From contig CAKQMV010000003.1 of the NCBI GenBank assembly GCA_934255135.1, forward strand, positions 62,001-126,000: a stretch of DNA of 64,000 nucleotides. The letters run 5' to 3'. Below the pieces are notes generated by a model. The model was not told the DNA's origin. It was given only the letters and a program-made list of their open reading frames with translations, and did no database searches. Source of the stretch: an uncultured Clostridia bacterium. Lineage in GTDB: Bacteria; Bacillota; Clostridia; Peptostreptococcales; Anaerovoracaceae. Below, piece after piece: positions 23,930-34,112 of this stretch. The position numbers and the translations under genes were made by a program. Every line of letters starts with the position of its first letter. The first letter of the stretch is position 1.

Positions 23930-24784
23930 TTAGAGATTGCTTTCCCTGTGACTTGATACCGCTCTGTACCTGTTTCCTATGTCTGTAAGCGCCATTAGGA
24001 AGATTACGAGCACTAATCCCGGGATAAGAGCGACCCACCATGCACCGCTTGTAAGAGCATTTTGTGAGAGACTTAACATACTTCCCCATGAAACGTTCTC
24101 AATCGGGAGTCCGAGCCCCATAAAGCTGAGTGTTGACTCCGATGCGATCGCCCCTCTTATGTTCATAATTACCATAAACATGATTGAAGGAACGAAATTG
24201 GGGAGAAGATGACGTCTTAGTATGTAGCCGAAGCTTCCGCCCATAGCCTTCGACACGAGGATAAACTCGCTATTTCTAAGCTGTCTTACCTCCATTCGAA
24301 CGACCTTCGCAATTGATGGCCAGCCTGTAACTCCGATTACGATTGCAATAGATGCAGGATTAGGCTTACCTAGCATAGCCTGAACGAATACTACAAGAAG
24401 AAGTCCCGGAATACTCACAACAATCTCCGCTGCTCTCATCATAATTGTATCAACAGTATCTGATGCCATTCCGCTTATTGCACCGTAAACGACTGCAATA
24501 AATGTAGAAATCAGTGTCGAAACAAGTCCGATCGCAATTGAAAGCCTTCCACCGTGCCATACTCCGGACCAGATATCTCGGCCGAGAGTATCGGTTCCGA
24601 ACAGGAATTCACCGCAAGGTGTTCTGAGAGTGTTTATCATATCCATGTATGAAGCATTCTTAGGTGCAATCACATCTGCAAAAATACATCCGAGGATAAT
24701 AAGTCCCAGCACCCAGACCGCCGGGATGTTCCAGTAACGAGATGACTTTTGGCCTGCGAGCTTCTTAGTCTTATTAATTTTCAT
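23930..24784 (-). CDS. Peptide/nickel-type ABC transporter permease (DppC-like)
   Basis: A 284-residue inner-membrane permease with about six helices. The N-terminal segment has FGTDTLGRDIWSGVWHGGRLSIAIG, characteristic of DppC/OppC/NikC, and the EAA-like coupling loop follows ILVSKAMGGSFGYILRRHLLPN. It pairs with the permease upstream (11-base overlap) and is the last gene of the operon. An AT-rich inverted repeat at 23893-23921 may be its terminator, but it is weak. Confidence 0.9.
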   Translation of the reverse strand: MKINKTKKLAGQKSSRYWNIPAVWVLGLIILGCIFADVIAPKNASYMDMINTLRTPCGEFLFGTDTLGRDIWSGVWHGGRLSIAIGLVSTLISTFIAVVYGAISGMASDTVDTIMMRAAEIVVSIPGLLLVVFVQAMLGKPNPASIAIVIGVTGWPSIAKVVRMEVRQLRNSEFILVSKAMGGSFGYILRRHLLPNFVPSIMFMVIMNIRGAIASESTLSFMGLGLPIENVSWGSMLSLSQNALTSGAWWVALIPGLVLVIFLMALTDIGNRYRAVSSHRESNL

Positions 24785-25769
24785 ACGCCGCCTCCTCTGC
24801 TTTTACACGAGGATCGATTCGCTCGCTTATTATCTGTCCAAGAATATTAAGAGTGATTACGATTATACCGGTCAGCATGCTGAGGTACATAAGAAGGTTG
24901 TAGTCAGCGTAGCGCGCACTCTCGTAACAGAGCATTCCGATTCCTGGATATGAGAATACCATCTCGACAACATATGTTCCGCCGAGAATGTGCGACACGG
25001 AAATCGCCATTACGCTTATAAGCTGCGGCATTATATTCCTGAGGCAGTGGCGTCTCATAATCTCCTTGGCAGAAAGCCCGATCGATCTGTAGAGAAGCAC
25101 ATAATCCTGCCTTACCTCTTCAAGAAGCATATTTCTGATCATGTACGCGTAGTACCAGAGATGTCCGATAACTACGACAATCATCGGAAGCACCAAGTGG
25201 TGAAGTCTGTCTCCAAAACCGCCGCCTCCTACCGAGTACGCATTGCTGCTAGGAAAGATATGCCATGTTACGCTGAAGAGGAATATCAGCATAAGTGAAA
25301 TCCAGAACTCCGGAATACAGCTCGTTATCGTTCCCAGCCTGCAGATAATCTTGTCTGCACGCGAATCCTCTCGTCTCGCGCAGTACATTCCTATCATTGT
25401 CGCTCCGGCAAAAATTATCACAAATCCAATTCCGCCGAGAAGTGCTGTGTTAAGTACACGTCCTGCCGCAACGTCAGTTACCGACTGCTTGTACTTATAT
25501 GAAACACCAAGGTCACCGTGAAGTGCGCCTGATGCCCATCTTATGTACTGTACAGGCACCGAATCATTAAGACCTAGCCTTTCTCTTGCAGCGTCCTTCT
25601 CTTCTACGGACATCTTCTCTGTTCTCTCCCCGTAATATGATGTCAGAGGATCCATTGGAGTGAACCTCGACATCGCAAATACAAGCATAGAAAGAGCCAG
25701 AATGCTTATCAGAAGTATTGCAGTCTTTCTCGCATAATATGCTGTCTTGCGTTTTGCTGCATTACTCAT
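24774..25769 (-). CDS. Peptide/nickel-type ABC transporter permease (DppB-like)
   Basis: A 331-residue permease. The first helix and FTPMDPLTSYYGERTEKMSVEEKDAARERLGLNDSVPVQYIRW are typical of the DppB/NikB type. The coupling loop is YRSIGLSAKEIMRRHCLRNIMPQLISV, followed by GGTYVVEMVFSYPGIGMLCYESARYADYNLL. The start has GGGAGG 8 bases upstream, inside the ATPase gene, whose stop it overlaps by 8 bases. With its DppC-like partner it forms the membrane channel. Confidence 0.9.
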   Translation of the reverse strand: MSNAAKRKTAYYARKTAILLISILALSMLVFAMSRFTPMDPLTSYYGERTEKMSVEEKDAARERLGLNDSVPVQYIRWASGALHGDLGVSYKYKQSVTDVAAGRVLNTALLGGIGFVIIFAGATMIGMYCARREDSRADKIICRLGTITSCIPEFWISLMLIFLFSVTWHIFPSSNAYSVGGGGFGDRLHHLVLPMIVVVIGHLWYYAYMIRNMLLEEVRQDYVLLYRSIGLSAKEIMRRHCLRNIMPQLISVMAISVSHILGGTYVVEMVFSYPGIGMLCYESARYADYNLLMYLSMLTGIIVITLNILGQIISERIDPRVKAEEAAYEN

Positions 25770-27315
25770 CCTGCATCCCTCCTTCCCCTGGTATTGCTGC
25801 TATCAGCTTTTTTGTATATTCATCCTTAGGGTTTCGGAAGACCTCTTCTGTCTCTCCGATTTCCATAAGTTTTCCATTCTTCATTACAGCTACTCTGTCG
25901 CAAAGCATTCTTGCAGCACGCAGATCGTGAGTTACAAAAATAATCGAGCAGCCGTGCTCTTCTCTCATATGTCTCAGAAGCTTGATTACCTGAGCCTGAA
26001 TCTGCATATCAAGTGATGAAACCGGCTCGTCGCAGACCAGAAGTCCTGGGTCCATAGTAAGTGCTCTTGCGATTGCAACTCGCTGTCTCTGACCACCGCT
26101 AAGCGCAGCTGGATATCTGTCAGCGTATGATTCATCCATTCCGACATACTGAAGCTGGAAGATTGCTTCTTCTCTGTAGCTTCCTCTCGCTGTCGTTCTG
26201 CGCTGAATCTGAAGCGGCTCTGTTATGATATCAGCAACCTTCATTCTGTGGTTCAGAGCCGCCTGTGAATCCTGAAGGATTACCTGACGGTCTGACTGAA
26301 GGAGCTGTCTGTTAGCTCTGTACTCCTTAGAATCTGATGTATCGATACCTTTGTAGATTACAGATCCCTGCTGAATCTTGTGAAGATTCATGATGCAGCG
26401 AAGAAGTGTAGATTTACCTGAACCAGATTCGCCTACGATTCCGAGGATCTCTCCGTCGCGGAGCTCGAAGCTTATATCCTTGACTGCTTCAAGCTTTCTC
26501 TTCCCCCTGCCTTTGCCTAGTGTAAAGGTATGGCAAAGGTTCTTAACTTCTAATATTACTTCGCCGGGCGCTCGATGTTCTTCATGGTGTAGCTTTGACG
26601 CTTCCACGAGCGCCCTTGTATATTCTTCCTTAGGGTTATCGAGTATTTCAGTTGCTGTTCCTGTTTCGATTACCTTGCCGTCCTTCATTACCGCGATGCG
26701 GTCTGCTATTTCTCTTGCTACAGACAGGTCATGTGTTACAAGCAGCATCGACTTGTTCTGCTCTAAGCAAAGCTTCTTAAGGAGCTTCAGAATTTCGTCC
26801 TGAATCGTAACGTCGAGTGCAGTTGTCGGCTCGTCTGCTATCAGTATCTCGCTTTGCATGGCAAGTGCCATTGCGATTACGACTCTCTGGCGCATGCCGC
26901 CTGAGAGGTTCGCAGGATACTGCATGGCTCTTGCCTCAGGCTCATCAAGACCAACCTGATCAAGAAGGCTTACCACTCCATCCCATGACTTGCCTTTAAG
27001 CTCTGGCTGCCTTATAAGTATTGCTTCCTCGATCTGCTTTCCGACAGGAAGCGTAGGATCAAGTGATGTAAGCGGGTCCTGAAACACCATCGCACATCTT
27101 CCATCGGCCTTTACGGAACCTCCCGTAATCTTTGCAGACCTTGGCAGGAGATTCATTACGGCCTTGCATGTCATACTTTTGCCCGAGCCCGATTCTCCCG
27201 CTACAGCAAGAATCTCACCCTTATTTAGGGTGAGATTAGCGCCTGAGACAGCTGTTATAACGCCCCCAGCTGTCTCAATATCAACATTTAGGTTATTTAT
27301 CTTAAGTATTTCCAA
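25762..27315 (-). CDS. Double ABC ATPase of the peptide/nickel importer
   Basis: A 517-residue fusion of two ATP-binding domains, equivalent to DppD and DppF in one chain. Walker A motifs are GESGSGKSMT and GESGSGKSTL, signature motifs LSGGMRQRVVIAMAL and LSGGQRQRVAIARAL, and Walker B motifs ILIADEPTTALD and LLVCDEPVSSLD. The start is a TTG at 27315 with AAGGAT 8 bases upstream, overlapping the stop of the binding-protein gene. The fused design removes the need for a second ATPase gene, which is indeed absent from the operon. Confidence 0.92.
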   Translation of the reverse strand: MEILKINNLNVDIETAGGVITAVSGANLTLNKGEILAVAGESGSGKSMTCKAVMNLLPRSAKITGGSVKADGRCAMVFQDPLTSLDPTLPVGKQIEEAILIRQPELKGKSWDGVVSLLDQVGLDEPEARAMQYPANLSGGMRQRVVIAMALAMQSEILIADEPTTALDVTIQDEILKLLKKLCLEQNKSMLLVTHDLSVAREIADRIAVMKDGKVIETGTATEILDNPKEEYTRALVEASKLHHEEHRAPGEVILEVKNLCHTFTLGKGRGKRKLEAVKDISFELRDGEILGIVGESGSGKSTLLRCIMNLHKIQQGSVIYKGIDTSDSKEYRANRQLLQSDRQVILQDSQAALNHRMKVADIITEPLQIQRRTTARGSYREEAIFQLQYVGMDESYADRYPAALSGGQRQRVAIARALTMDPGLLVCDEPVSSLDMQIQAQVIKLLRHMREEHGCSIIFVTHDLRAARMLCDRVAVMKNGKLMEIGETEEVFRNPKDEYTKKLIAAIPGEGGMQDE

Positions 27316-27321
27316 TGTATC

Positions 27322-28878
27322 TTATCCTTCAATTGTCCAGTCACATACGTTCCAGAAAATTCCAACACCGTGGTGTCCGAGAACTGTGTCAGGATTGATT
27401 CCCTTGATGTTCTTGTCTGCAACATAGATTGCATCGATGTAGCAGAAGAATGTGAATGCAGGATTCTCAGCTAGTGCCTCCTGGAAGCGAGCATAGTTCT
27501 CAGCACGAACGCTATCGTCGTCTGACTCTCTTGCAGCCTTGAGGTACTTATCTACATCAGCATTGCTGTATGATGAGTAGTTAGCGCCCTTGTCTGTTCC
27601 GAATACCTTGTAAGTGTGATCGTCAGCGTCAAATGGTGATCCCCATCCGATGATGCAGCACTCCTGACCCGCCCAGTCGATTCCCTCTGCAGGAACCTCA
27701 GCCTTTACATCAAGACCAGCCTCACGAAGCTGCTGAGCTGCAACCTGTGCCATATCGATTCTTACCTGGTCATCAGGTGAAGCGTTGATTGTAAATCCAA
27801 TTCTCTTACCATCTCTTGTCCAGTATCCATCCTTATCCTTAGTGCAGCCTGCAGCCTCAAATACCTCAGCTGACTTCTTAAGGTCAAAATCGTAATGGTT
27901 TACGTTCGAGTTGTTGTACTTGTTTCTCTGAAGTGGGCCGTATGCAACCTCTCCCTCTCCGAGGATTACTGACTTAACGATTGCTTCCTTATCGATTGCA
28001 TAGTTGATTGCAGGGATAAGATCAGCATTCTTCTGCCAGTACTCGTTGTTGAAGTTGTACAGAATTCCACGGTAGTCAGATGTCTTCATATCATATACGT
28101 TGAAATCATCCTTGCCATCGAACTTCTTAGCAGCCTTAGGTGTAACCTGTGAAAGTGAAAGGTCACCTGACTCAAGCTGAAGCGCAGCTGTGTTGTCATC
28201 TGGTACAATCTTGAAGATGATAGTTCCAATGTTTGCTGCTCCGGCAAAATAGTCCTCGTTCTTCTTAAGCACGATTCTCTGTCCCTCATCCCAGCTATCG
28301 AGTGCATAAGGACCAGTTCCTACAGGCTTACGGAAGAAGTCTGACTCCTGCATGTCCTCACCCTTCAGAAGGTGCTCAGGCAGAATTGCCATTGTCATAT
28401 AGTCAAGGAATGCTACATTAGGAGCAGTAAGCTCGAAGCTTACAGTGTAATCATCGATTACATTAATCTTCTTAACATCCTCGTAGTTAGGAGCGTTCTC
28501 CGACTCGTTCTTAGGATCCATAATCTGCTCAAAGGTGAACTTTACGTCCTTAGCAGTGAACTCCTCACCATCGTGCCACTTAACACCCTTCTCAAGGTTG
28601 AATGTATAAGTGTTAGTAGCCTTATCAAACTTCCATGACTTAGCAAGTCTTGGAATAACTTCGTTATTTCCATCGTGGTCAGTAAGGCCATCGAATATCA
28701 GTGCATTTATTTCTCCATGCTCATCCATAGCGGGATTGATTCTTGTATAGTCATTTGATCCATACACAACTGTGTCAGCATCGGGGCCACTTGATGAACT
28801 GCAGCCTGTTAGCAGCATACCTGCACACAGTGTTATGCAAAGCACCATAGCTGTGCAGAATTTCATTGTCTTTCTCAT
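27322..28878 (-). CDS. ABC transporter substrate-binding lipoprotein (peptide/nickel family 5)
   Basis: A 518-residue solute-binding protein. The signal peptide ends in a lipobox, LLTGC, so it is lipid-anchored outside the membrane. DGLTDHDGNNEVIPRLAKSWKFD and FTAKDVKFTFEQIMDPKN are typical of SBP family 5. The substrate cannot be assigned: dipeptides, oligopeptides and nickel carriers all share this fold, and the resemblance to NikA-type N-termini is only slight. It is the first gene of a four-gene importer operon (binding protein, ATPase, permease B, permease C). The start follows GAGAGGAGTTTAATCA. Confidence 0.9.
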   Translation of the reverse strand: MRKTMKFCTAMVLCITLCAGMLLTGCSSSSGPDADTVVYGSNDYTRINPAMDEHGEINALIFDGLTDHDGNNEVIPRLAKSWKFDKATNTYTFNLEKGVKWHDGEEFTAKDVKFTFEQIMDPKNESENAPNYEDVKKINVIDDYTVSFELTAPNVAFLDYMTMAILPEHLLKGEDMQESDFFRKPVGTGPYALDSWDEGQRIVLKKNEDYFAGAANIGTIIFKIVPDDNTAALQLESGDLSLSQVTPKAAKKFDGKDDFNVYDMKTSDYRGILYNFNNEYWQKNADLIPAINYAIDKEAIVKSVILGEGEVAYGPLQRNKYNNSNVNHYDFDLKKSAEVFEAAGCTKDKDGYWTRDGKRIGFTINASPDDQVRIDMAQVAAQQLREAGLDVKAEVPAEGIDWAGQECCIIGWGSPFDADDHTYKVFGTDKGANYSSYSNADVDKYLKAARESDDDSVRAENYARFQEALAENPAFTFFCYIDAIYVADKNIKGINPDTVLGHHGVGIFWNVCDWTIEG

Positions 28879-29034
28879 TGATTAAACTCCTCTCTTGTTA
28901 AAAAAATCACTCACAATATGGAGTTTATTATGTAAATGAAAGTCTCACAAGCCCCACAGGGGGATACCCATGCCTAAATTGCTCAAAATAGCACGATTTT
29001 GAATCTTTTTGAGTTTTGGTGATTTTATCTAAGC

Positions 29035-29060
29035 AAAAAACGCGACCCAAAGGCCGCGCT
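29035..29060 (-). terminator. Terminator of the purine operon
   Basis: A GC-rich stem (AGCGCG with CGCGTT on the minus strand, through 29060-29039) is followed by TTTTTT just after the purL stop at 29087. Confidence 0.7.
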
Positions 29061-29086
29061 TTCTGACGTATTAAACGTATATTATT

Positions 29087-32000
29087 TTACTTAAAGTACT
29101 CAACTGCACTTTCGAACATCTTGATGAAGTAGTTTCCTGGTACGTTTCTGTACAGTCCGTCTCCTACTCTCTCTGCATGTCCCATCTTACCGAATACTCT
29201 ACCATCTGGTGAAGTGATACCCTCGATAGCGTATACAGAATTGTTAGGGTTGAAGTGAATATCGTTAGTAACATTTCCTGCAAGGTCAACGTACTGAGTA
29301 GCAATCTGACCGTTAGCAGCAAGCCACTTAACGAGCTCCTCGCTGGCAAGGAACTTACCCTCGCCGTGTGAGATAGGAGCTGAGTAAACCTCTCCAACCT
29401 GTGTATTCTTAAGCCATGGTGACATGTTTGATGCAACTCTTACCTGAGCAATTCTTGACTGGTGGTGAGCGCATGAGTTGTATGTAAGTGTCGGACAGCT
29501 CTCATCAGTGTCGATAATCTTTCCGTAAGGAACGAGTCCGAGCTTCACGAGTGCCTGGAATCCGTTACAGATACCGCACATCAGACCATCTCTATTGTCA
29601 AGAAGATCAGTTACACCCTCCTTGATAATCTCATTTCTGAAGAATGCAGTGATAAACTTTGCTGAACCGTCTGGCTCATCTCCGCCTGAGAATCCGCCTG
29701 GGATAAAGATCATCTGTGAATCCTTAAGAGCTCCTGCGAACTCCTCAAGTGAGCCCTTGATGTCATCGCTTGTTCTGTTCTTGATTACCATGATCTGTGG
29801 ATCAGCGCCAGCCTCTCTTACAGCTCTTGCACTGTCGAACTCACAGTTAGTTCCAGGGAATGCAGGGATAAGAACCTTAGGCTTTGCAACCTTGATTCCT
29901 GCTGTTGGCCACTTATCTGCTGCAAACTCAAATGTCTCGAGCTTAACCTCGTGGTTACCCTCGTTGCATGAGAATACACTCTCAAGCTTGTTCTCATACT
30001 TGTAAGTTAGCTCAGCCATTGGAATAGTCTCATCACCGAGTGAGATGCTCTGCTCATCAGTAACAGCACCGAGAGCGATAACATCGTAGTCATCTGACGA
30101 TGGAAAGCTTGTGCTCTCATCAAGCTCGAGTACGAAGCTTCCGTAGCTGTAGCCAAAAATCTTCTCAACTGTAACATCGCTGTCGTACGCGAAGCCGAAG
30201 CTGTTTCCAAGACACATCTTAAGTACCGCCTCAGCGATTCCGCCGTATCCCGGAGTATATCCTGAAAGAACCTTTCCGTTCTTCATCATTTCATGTACTG
30301 CATTGTAAACTGCAATCTGTGACTCTGCTACAGGAAGTCCCTCGCTGTCAGTCTTAGGGCTTACAAGGACAACACCTGAACCAGCCTTCTTAAACTCTGG
30401 TGATACGATTTCAGGAACCTTACCAGTAGTTACAGCAAATGAAATCAGTGTTGGAGGAACATCGATGTTCTCAAATGATCCTGACATTGAGTCCTTTCCT
30501 CCGATTGAACCAACACCGAGTCCGAGCTGCGCTCTGAATGCTCCAAGAAGTGCAGCAAGTGGCTTACCCCATCTTGCAGGATCCTTACGAGGTGACTCGA
30601 AGTACTCCTGGAATGAAAGATACACATCCTCAAAGCTTGCGCCTGTAGCAATAAGCTTTGATACTGACTCAACTACTGCAAGGTAAGCTGAGTGGTATGG
30701 TGACTTCTCTGAGATGTATGGGTTGTAGCCCCATGACATAAGTGAGCAGTCATCAGTGTGTCCTTCAACGAGTGGAAGCTTGTGAACCATTGCCTGAATA
30801 GGTGTGAGCTGGTTCTTTCCACCGAATGGCATAAGAACTGTTCCTGCACCTACTGTAGAGTCGAATCTCTCTGAAAGACCTCTCTTTGAGCAGATGTTTA
30901 GATCATCTGCTGCAGCAATGTAATTCTCCTTAAAGTCGCCCTTAACCTCTCTCTTCCAAGCCTTAGGTGCCTCTGGTGCAATCTCAATATGCTTGTCAGC
31001 ACCGTTTGAATCAAGGAACTCTCTTGAAATATCGACAATCTTCTTGTCGTTCCAGAACATTGTGAGGTATGGCTTCTCAGTAACTACTGCAACAGGAACG
31101 CACTGAAGGTTCTCAGTAGCAGCAAGCTCCATGAACTTGTCAACGTCTGAAGCTGCAACTACGCAAGCCATTCTCTCCTGTGACTCAGCGATTGCAAGCT
31201 CTGTTCCATCAAGTCCCTCGTACTTCTTAGGAACAGCGTTGAGGTTGATCTCAAGTCCATCAGCAAGTTCTCCGATTGCTACAGATACACCACCTGCACC
31301 GAAGTCGTTGCATCTCTTGATAAGTCTTGTAGCCTCTCCATTTCTGAAAAGTCTCTGAATCTTTCTCTCCTCTGGAGCATTACCCTTCTGAACCTCTGCT
31401 CCGCAAGTCTCTACTGAGCTTGTATCGTGAGCCTTTGAAGATCCAGTAGCTCCACCAATTCCGTCACGACCTGTGCTTCCTCCAAGAAGGAGTACAACGT
31501 CTGTTGGCTCAGGTCTCTCACGACGAACATTCTCCGCAGGCGCAGCGGCAATTACCGCACCTACTTCCATTCTTTTGGCAACGTAGCCTGGGTGATAAAT
31601 CTCATCAACGATTCCTGTTGAGAGTCCGATCTGGTTTCCGTATGATGAATATCCTGCTGCTGCAGTCTGAACGATTGATCTCTGTGGAAGCTTGCCTGGG
31701 AGTGTCTCGCTTACAGGCTGAAGCGGATCAGCCGCACCTGTAAGTCTCATTGCTCCGTAAACGTAAGCTCTTCCTGAAAGTGGGTCCCTGATGCATCCGC
31801 CTACGCATGTAGCCGCACCACCAAAAGGTTCGATCTCTGTTGGGTGGTTGTGTGTCTCGTTCTTGAAGAGAAGCAGCCATGGCTCCTTAACTCCGTCAAC
31901 CTCGATCTCAATCTTAACTGTGCAAGCATTGATCTCCTCTGACTCATCGAGCTTATCAAGCTTTCCTTCCTTCTTGAGCTCCTTAACTGCAATAGTTGCA

Positions 32001-32812
32001 AGGTCCATGAGGCATACAGGCTTGTGGCTTCTGCCAAGCTCATCTCTAAGTGCCATGTACTCGTCGAATGCGCCCTGAAGCAGCTCATCCTCAAAAGTAA
32101 CCTTGTCGATTACAGTTCCGAAAGTTGTATGTCTGCAGTGATCTGACCAGTAAGTGTCGATCATCTTAATCTCAGTAATTGTAGGGTTTCTCTGCTCTTT
32201 CTTGAAGTATGCCTGGCACACATCGAGGTCTGCCGCATCCATTGCAAGACCGAGTTCCTTAATAAACTCTGCCTTCTGCTCTGCGTTCATGTCGATGAAG
32301 CCATCCATTACAGCAACATCGCCAGGAGTCTCGTACTCCATCTCAAGTGAATCAGGAAGTGCAAGTTCAGCCTCTCTTGTCTCTACAGGGTTGATGATGA
32401 ACTTCTTGATTGCAGCAACATCAGCGTCGCTTAGCTCACCGTAAAGAGCAATAACCTTTGCAAATCTTACAAGAGGCTTCTCTCCCTGTGAGATGATCTG
32501 GATGCACTGTGATGCTGAGTCAGCTCTCTGATCGAACTGTCCTGGAAGCTGCTCTACGGCAAAAACCTTTGCATCTGCTCCAACGCCAAGTCCCGCAAGA
32601 TCCTCTGATGTGTTGTCGAGCTGTGGCTCTGCGAAAACAGTCTTTACAGCGTAGTCAAAGAGATTTCTCTCAATATTATCTGCATCATATCTGTTGATTA
32701 CTCTTACATTCTCAAGGCTCTCGATTCCGAGCAGTGTTCTGATGTCCGCAAGAAGACCCATAGCCTCGTTAGCAAGTCCCTCTTTCTTCTCTACATATAT
32801 TCTGTATACCAT
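29087..32812 (-). CDS. purL: Phosphoribosylformylglycinamidine synthase, single-chain
   Basis: Step 4 of purine synthesis: FGAR + glutamine + ATP to FGAM. It has 1241 residues and joins an N-terminal linker domain, the AIRS-like synthetase core (FKNETHNHPTEIEPFGGAATCVGG, GGKDSMSG) and a C-terminal glutaminase. The glutaminase triad is intact: Cys in GLMCGICNGFQ, His and Glu in PISHGEGKF. In this one-piece form separate PurQ and PurS are not needed, and none is present. Start behind AAGGAGATATT. It is the last gene of the nine-gene operon, 15 bases after purD. Confidence 0.97.
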   Translation of the reverse strand: MVYRIYVEKKEGLANEAMGLLADIRTLLGIESLENVRVINRYDADNIERNLFDYAVKTVFAEPQLDNTSEDLAGLGVGADAKVFAVEQLPGQFDQRADSASQCIQIISQGEKPLVRFAKVIALYGELSDADVAAIKKFIINPVETREAELALPDSLEMEYETPGDVAVMDGFIDMNAEQKAEFIKELGLAMDAADLDVCQAYFKKEQRNPTITEIKMIDTYWSDHCRHTTFGTVIDKVTFEDELLQGAFDEYMALRDELGRSHKPVCLMDLATIAVKELKKEGKLDKLDESEEINACTVKIEIEVDGVKEPWLLLFKNETHNHPTEIEPFGGAATCVGGCIRDPLSGRAYVYGAMRLTGAADPLQPVSETLPGKLPQRSIVQTAAAGYSSYGNQIGLSTGIVDEIYHPGYVAKRMEVGAVIAAAPAENVRRERPEPTDVVLLLGGSTGRDGIGGATGSSKAHDTSSVETCGAEVQKGNAPEERKIQRLFRNGEATRLIKRCNDFGAGGVSVAIGELADGLEINLNAVPKKYEGLDGTELAIAESQERMACVVAASDVDKFMELAATENLQCVPVAVVTEKPYLTMFWNDKKIVDISREFLDSNGADKHIEIAPEAPKAWKREVKGDFKENYIAAADDLNICSKRGLSERFDSTVGAGTVLMPFGGKNQLTPIQAMVHKLPLVEGHTDDCSLMSWGYNPYISEKSPYHSAYLAVVESVSKLIATGASFEDVYLSFQEYFESPRKDPARWGKPLAALLGAFRAQLGLGVGSIGGKDSMSGSFENIDVPPTLISFAVTTGKVPEIVSPEFKKAGSGVVLVSPKTDSEGLPVAESQIAVYNAVHEMMKNGKVLSGYTPGYGGIAEAVLKMCLGNSFGFAYDSDVTVEKIFGYSYGSFVLELDESTSFPSSDDYDVIALGAVTDEQSISLGDETIPMAELTYKYENKLESVFSCNEGNHEVKLETFEFAADKWPTAGIKVAKPKVLIPAFPGTNCEFDSARAVREAGADPQIMVIKNRTSDDIKGSLEEFAGALKDSQMIFIPGGFSGGDEPDGSAKFITAFFRNEIIKEGVTDLLDNRDGLMCGICNGFQALVKLGLVPYGKIIDTDESCPTLTYNSCAHHQSRIAQVRVASNMSPWLKNTQVGEVYSAPISHGEGKFLASEELVKWLAANGQIATQYVDLAGNVTNDIHFNPNNSVYAIEGITSPDGRVFGKMGHAERVGDGLYRNVPGNYFIKMFESAVEYFK

Positions 32813-32827
32813 AATATCTCCTTATCA

Positions 32828-34090
32828 CTACTTAACAGCGAGCGCTCTTGCACCAATGTCTTTTCTGAAATACTTGTTGCTGAAGTCAACTGATTCAACC
32901 ATCTTGTAAGCTTCCTTAACAGCATCCTCAAGAGTATCCTCTACAGCAGTCACACCGAGAACTCTTCCACCGTTAGTCAGAAGTTTTCCGTCGTCAAGCT
33001 TTGCACCAGCAACATAAGTTGAAGCCATAATCTCCTCAGGAATTGTGATTTCAAACCCCTTATCGTAGCTCAATGGATAACCTTCTGAAGCAGCGATTAC
33101 GCAACATGCACTTCGATCAGAGAACTTAACCATATCAGCAGTAAGTCTCTCTTCAGTAACAGCCATCATGATGTCGAGAAGATCGCTCTCAAGAAGTGGC
33201 AGAACAACCTGAGTCTCAGGGTCGCCAAAACGACAATTATATTCGATAACCTTAGGACCATCAGCAGTCAGCATAAGACCGAAATAAAGGCAGCCCTTGA
33301 AGGTTCTCCCCTCATCCTCCATCGCCTTGATTGTTGGAAGGAAAATCTCCTTCATACATCTGTCTGCGATCTCAGGTGTGTAGTAAGGGTTAGGTGCAAC
33401 AGTTCCCATTCCGCCTGTGTTAAGGCCAGTATCTCCATCACCGGCTCTCTTGTGATCCATGGAAGAAATCATTGGAACTACAGTCTTACCGTCAGTGAAC
33501 GAAAGAACTGAAACTTCAGGTCCCTCGAGAAACTCCTCAATAACGATTCTGTCGCCGCTTGCTCCGAACTTCTTGTCCTCCATCATCTCGATAACAGCCT
33601 GCTTAGCAGCCTCTCTTGTCTCCGCGATGATTACACCCTTACCGAGTGCAAGTCCGTCAGCCTTGATAACTGTTGGAATCGGACAAGTCTCTATATAGCT
33701 AAGTGCATTATCGAGGCTGTCAAAATTCTCGTACTTCGCTGTAGGAATCCCGTACATCTTCATTAGATCCTTTGAGAAGGCCTTACTTCCTTCGATGATT
33801 GCAGCTCTTGAGTTAGGGCCAAAGCAAGGAATTCCCTCTGAGCTCAGTCTGTCAACGCAGCCCATTACAAGTGGATCATCAGGTGCAACGACAGCATAGT
33901 CAATTGCGTTGTTTACAGCGTACTCTACGATTGCATCGATATCAGTTGCCTTGATGTTAACGCAAGTAGCATCTGCTGCAATTCCACCGTTACCAGGGAG
34001 TGCAACAATCTCAGTAACCTTAGGATTCTGTTTAATCTTCTTAATGATGGCGTGTTCTCTTCCGCCACCGCCTACAACCATGATTTTCAT
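32828..34090 (-). CDS. purD: Phosphoribosylamine-glycine ligase
   Basis: Step 2 of purine synthesis: joins glycine to phosphoribosylamine with ATP, giving GAR. It has 420 residues, ATP-grasp fold. MKIMVVGGGGREHAI is the family N-terminus; HKRAGDGDTGLNTGGMGTVAPNPYY and EYNCRFGDPETQVVLPLL are further signatures. Start behind AGGAGGCCGGGACT. It sits 22 bases downstream of the AICAR transformylase gene. Confidence 0.97.
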   Translation of the reverse strand: MKIMVVGGGGREHAIIKKIKQNPKVTEIVALPGNGGIAADATCVNIKATDIDAIVEYAVNNAIDYAVVAPDDPLVMGCVDRLSSEGIPCFGPNSRAAIIEGSKAFSKDLMKMYGIPTAKYENFDSLDNALSYIETCPIPTVIKADGLALGKGVIIAETREAAKQAVIEMMEDKKFGASGDRIVIEEFLEGPEVSVLSFTDGKTVVPMISSMDHKRAGDGDTGLNTGGMGTVAPNPYYTPEIADRCMKEIFLPTIKAMEDEGRTFKGCLYFGLMLTADGPKVIEYNCRFGDPETQVVLPLLESDLLDIMMAVTEERLTADMVKFSDRSACCVIAASEGYPLSYDKGFEITIPEEIMASTYVAGAKLDDGKLLTNGGRVLGVTAVEDTLEDAVKEAYKMVESVDFSNKYFRKDIGARALAVK

Positions 34091-34112
34091 AGTCCCGGCC
34101 TCCTTATATATT

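Noticed and set aside
28879..29034. Metal or peptide riboswitch upstream of the nickel/peptide-type importer
   Set aside because: No known aptamer core or conserved stems could be found; only AT-rich sequence and a GGGGATACCC-like patch.
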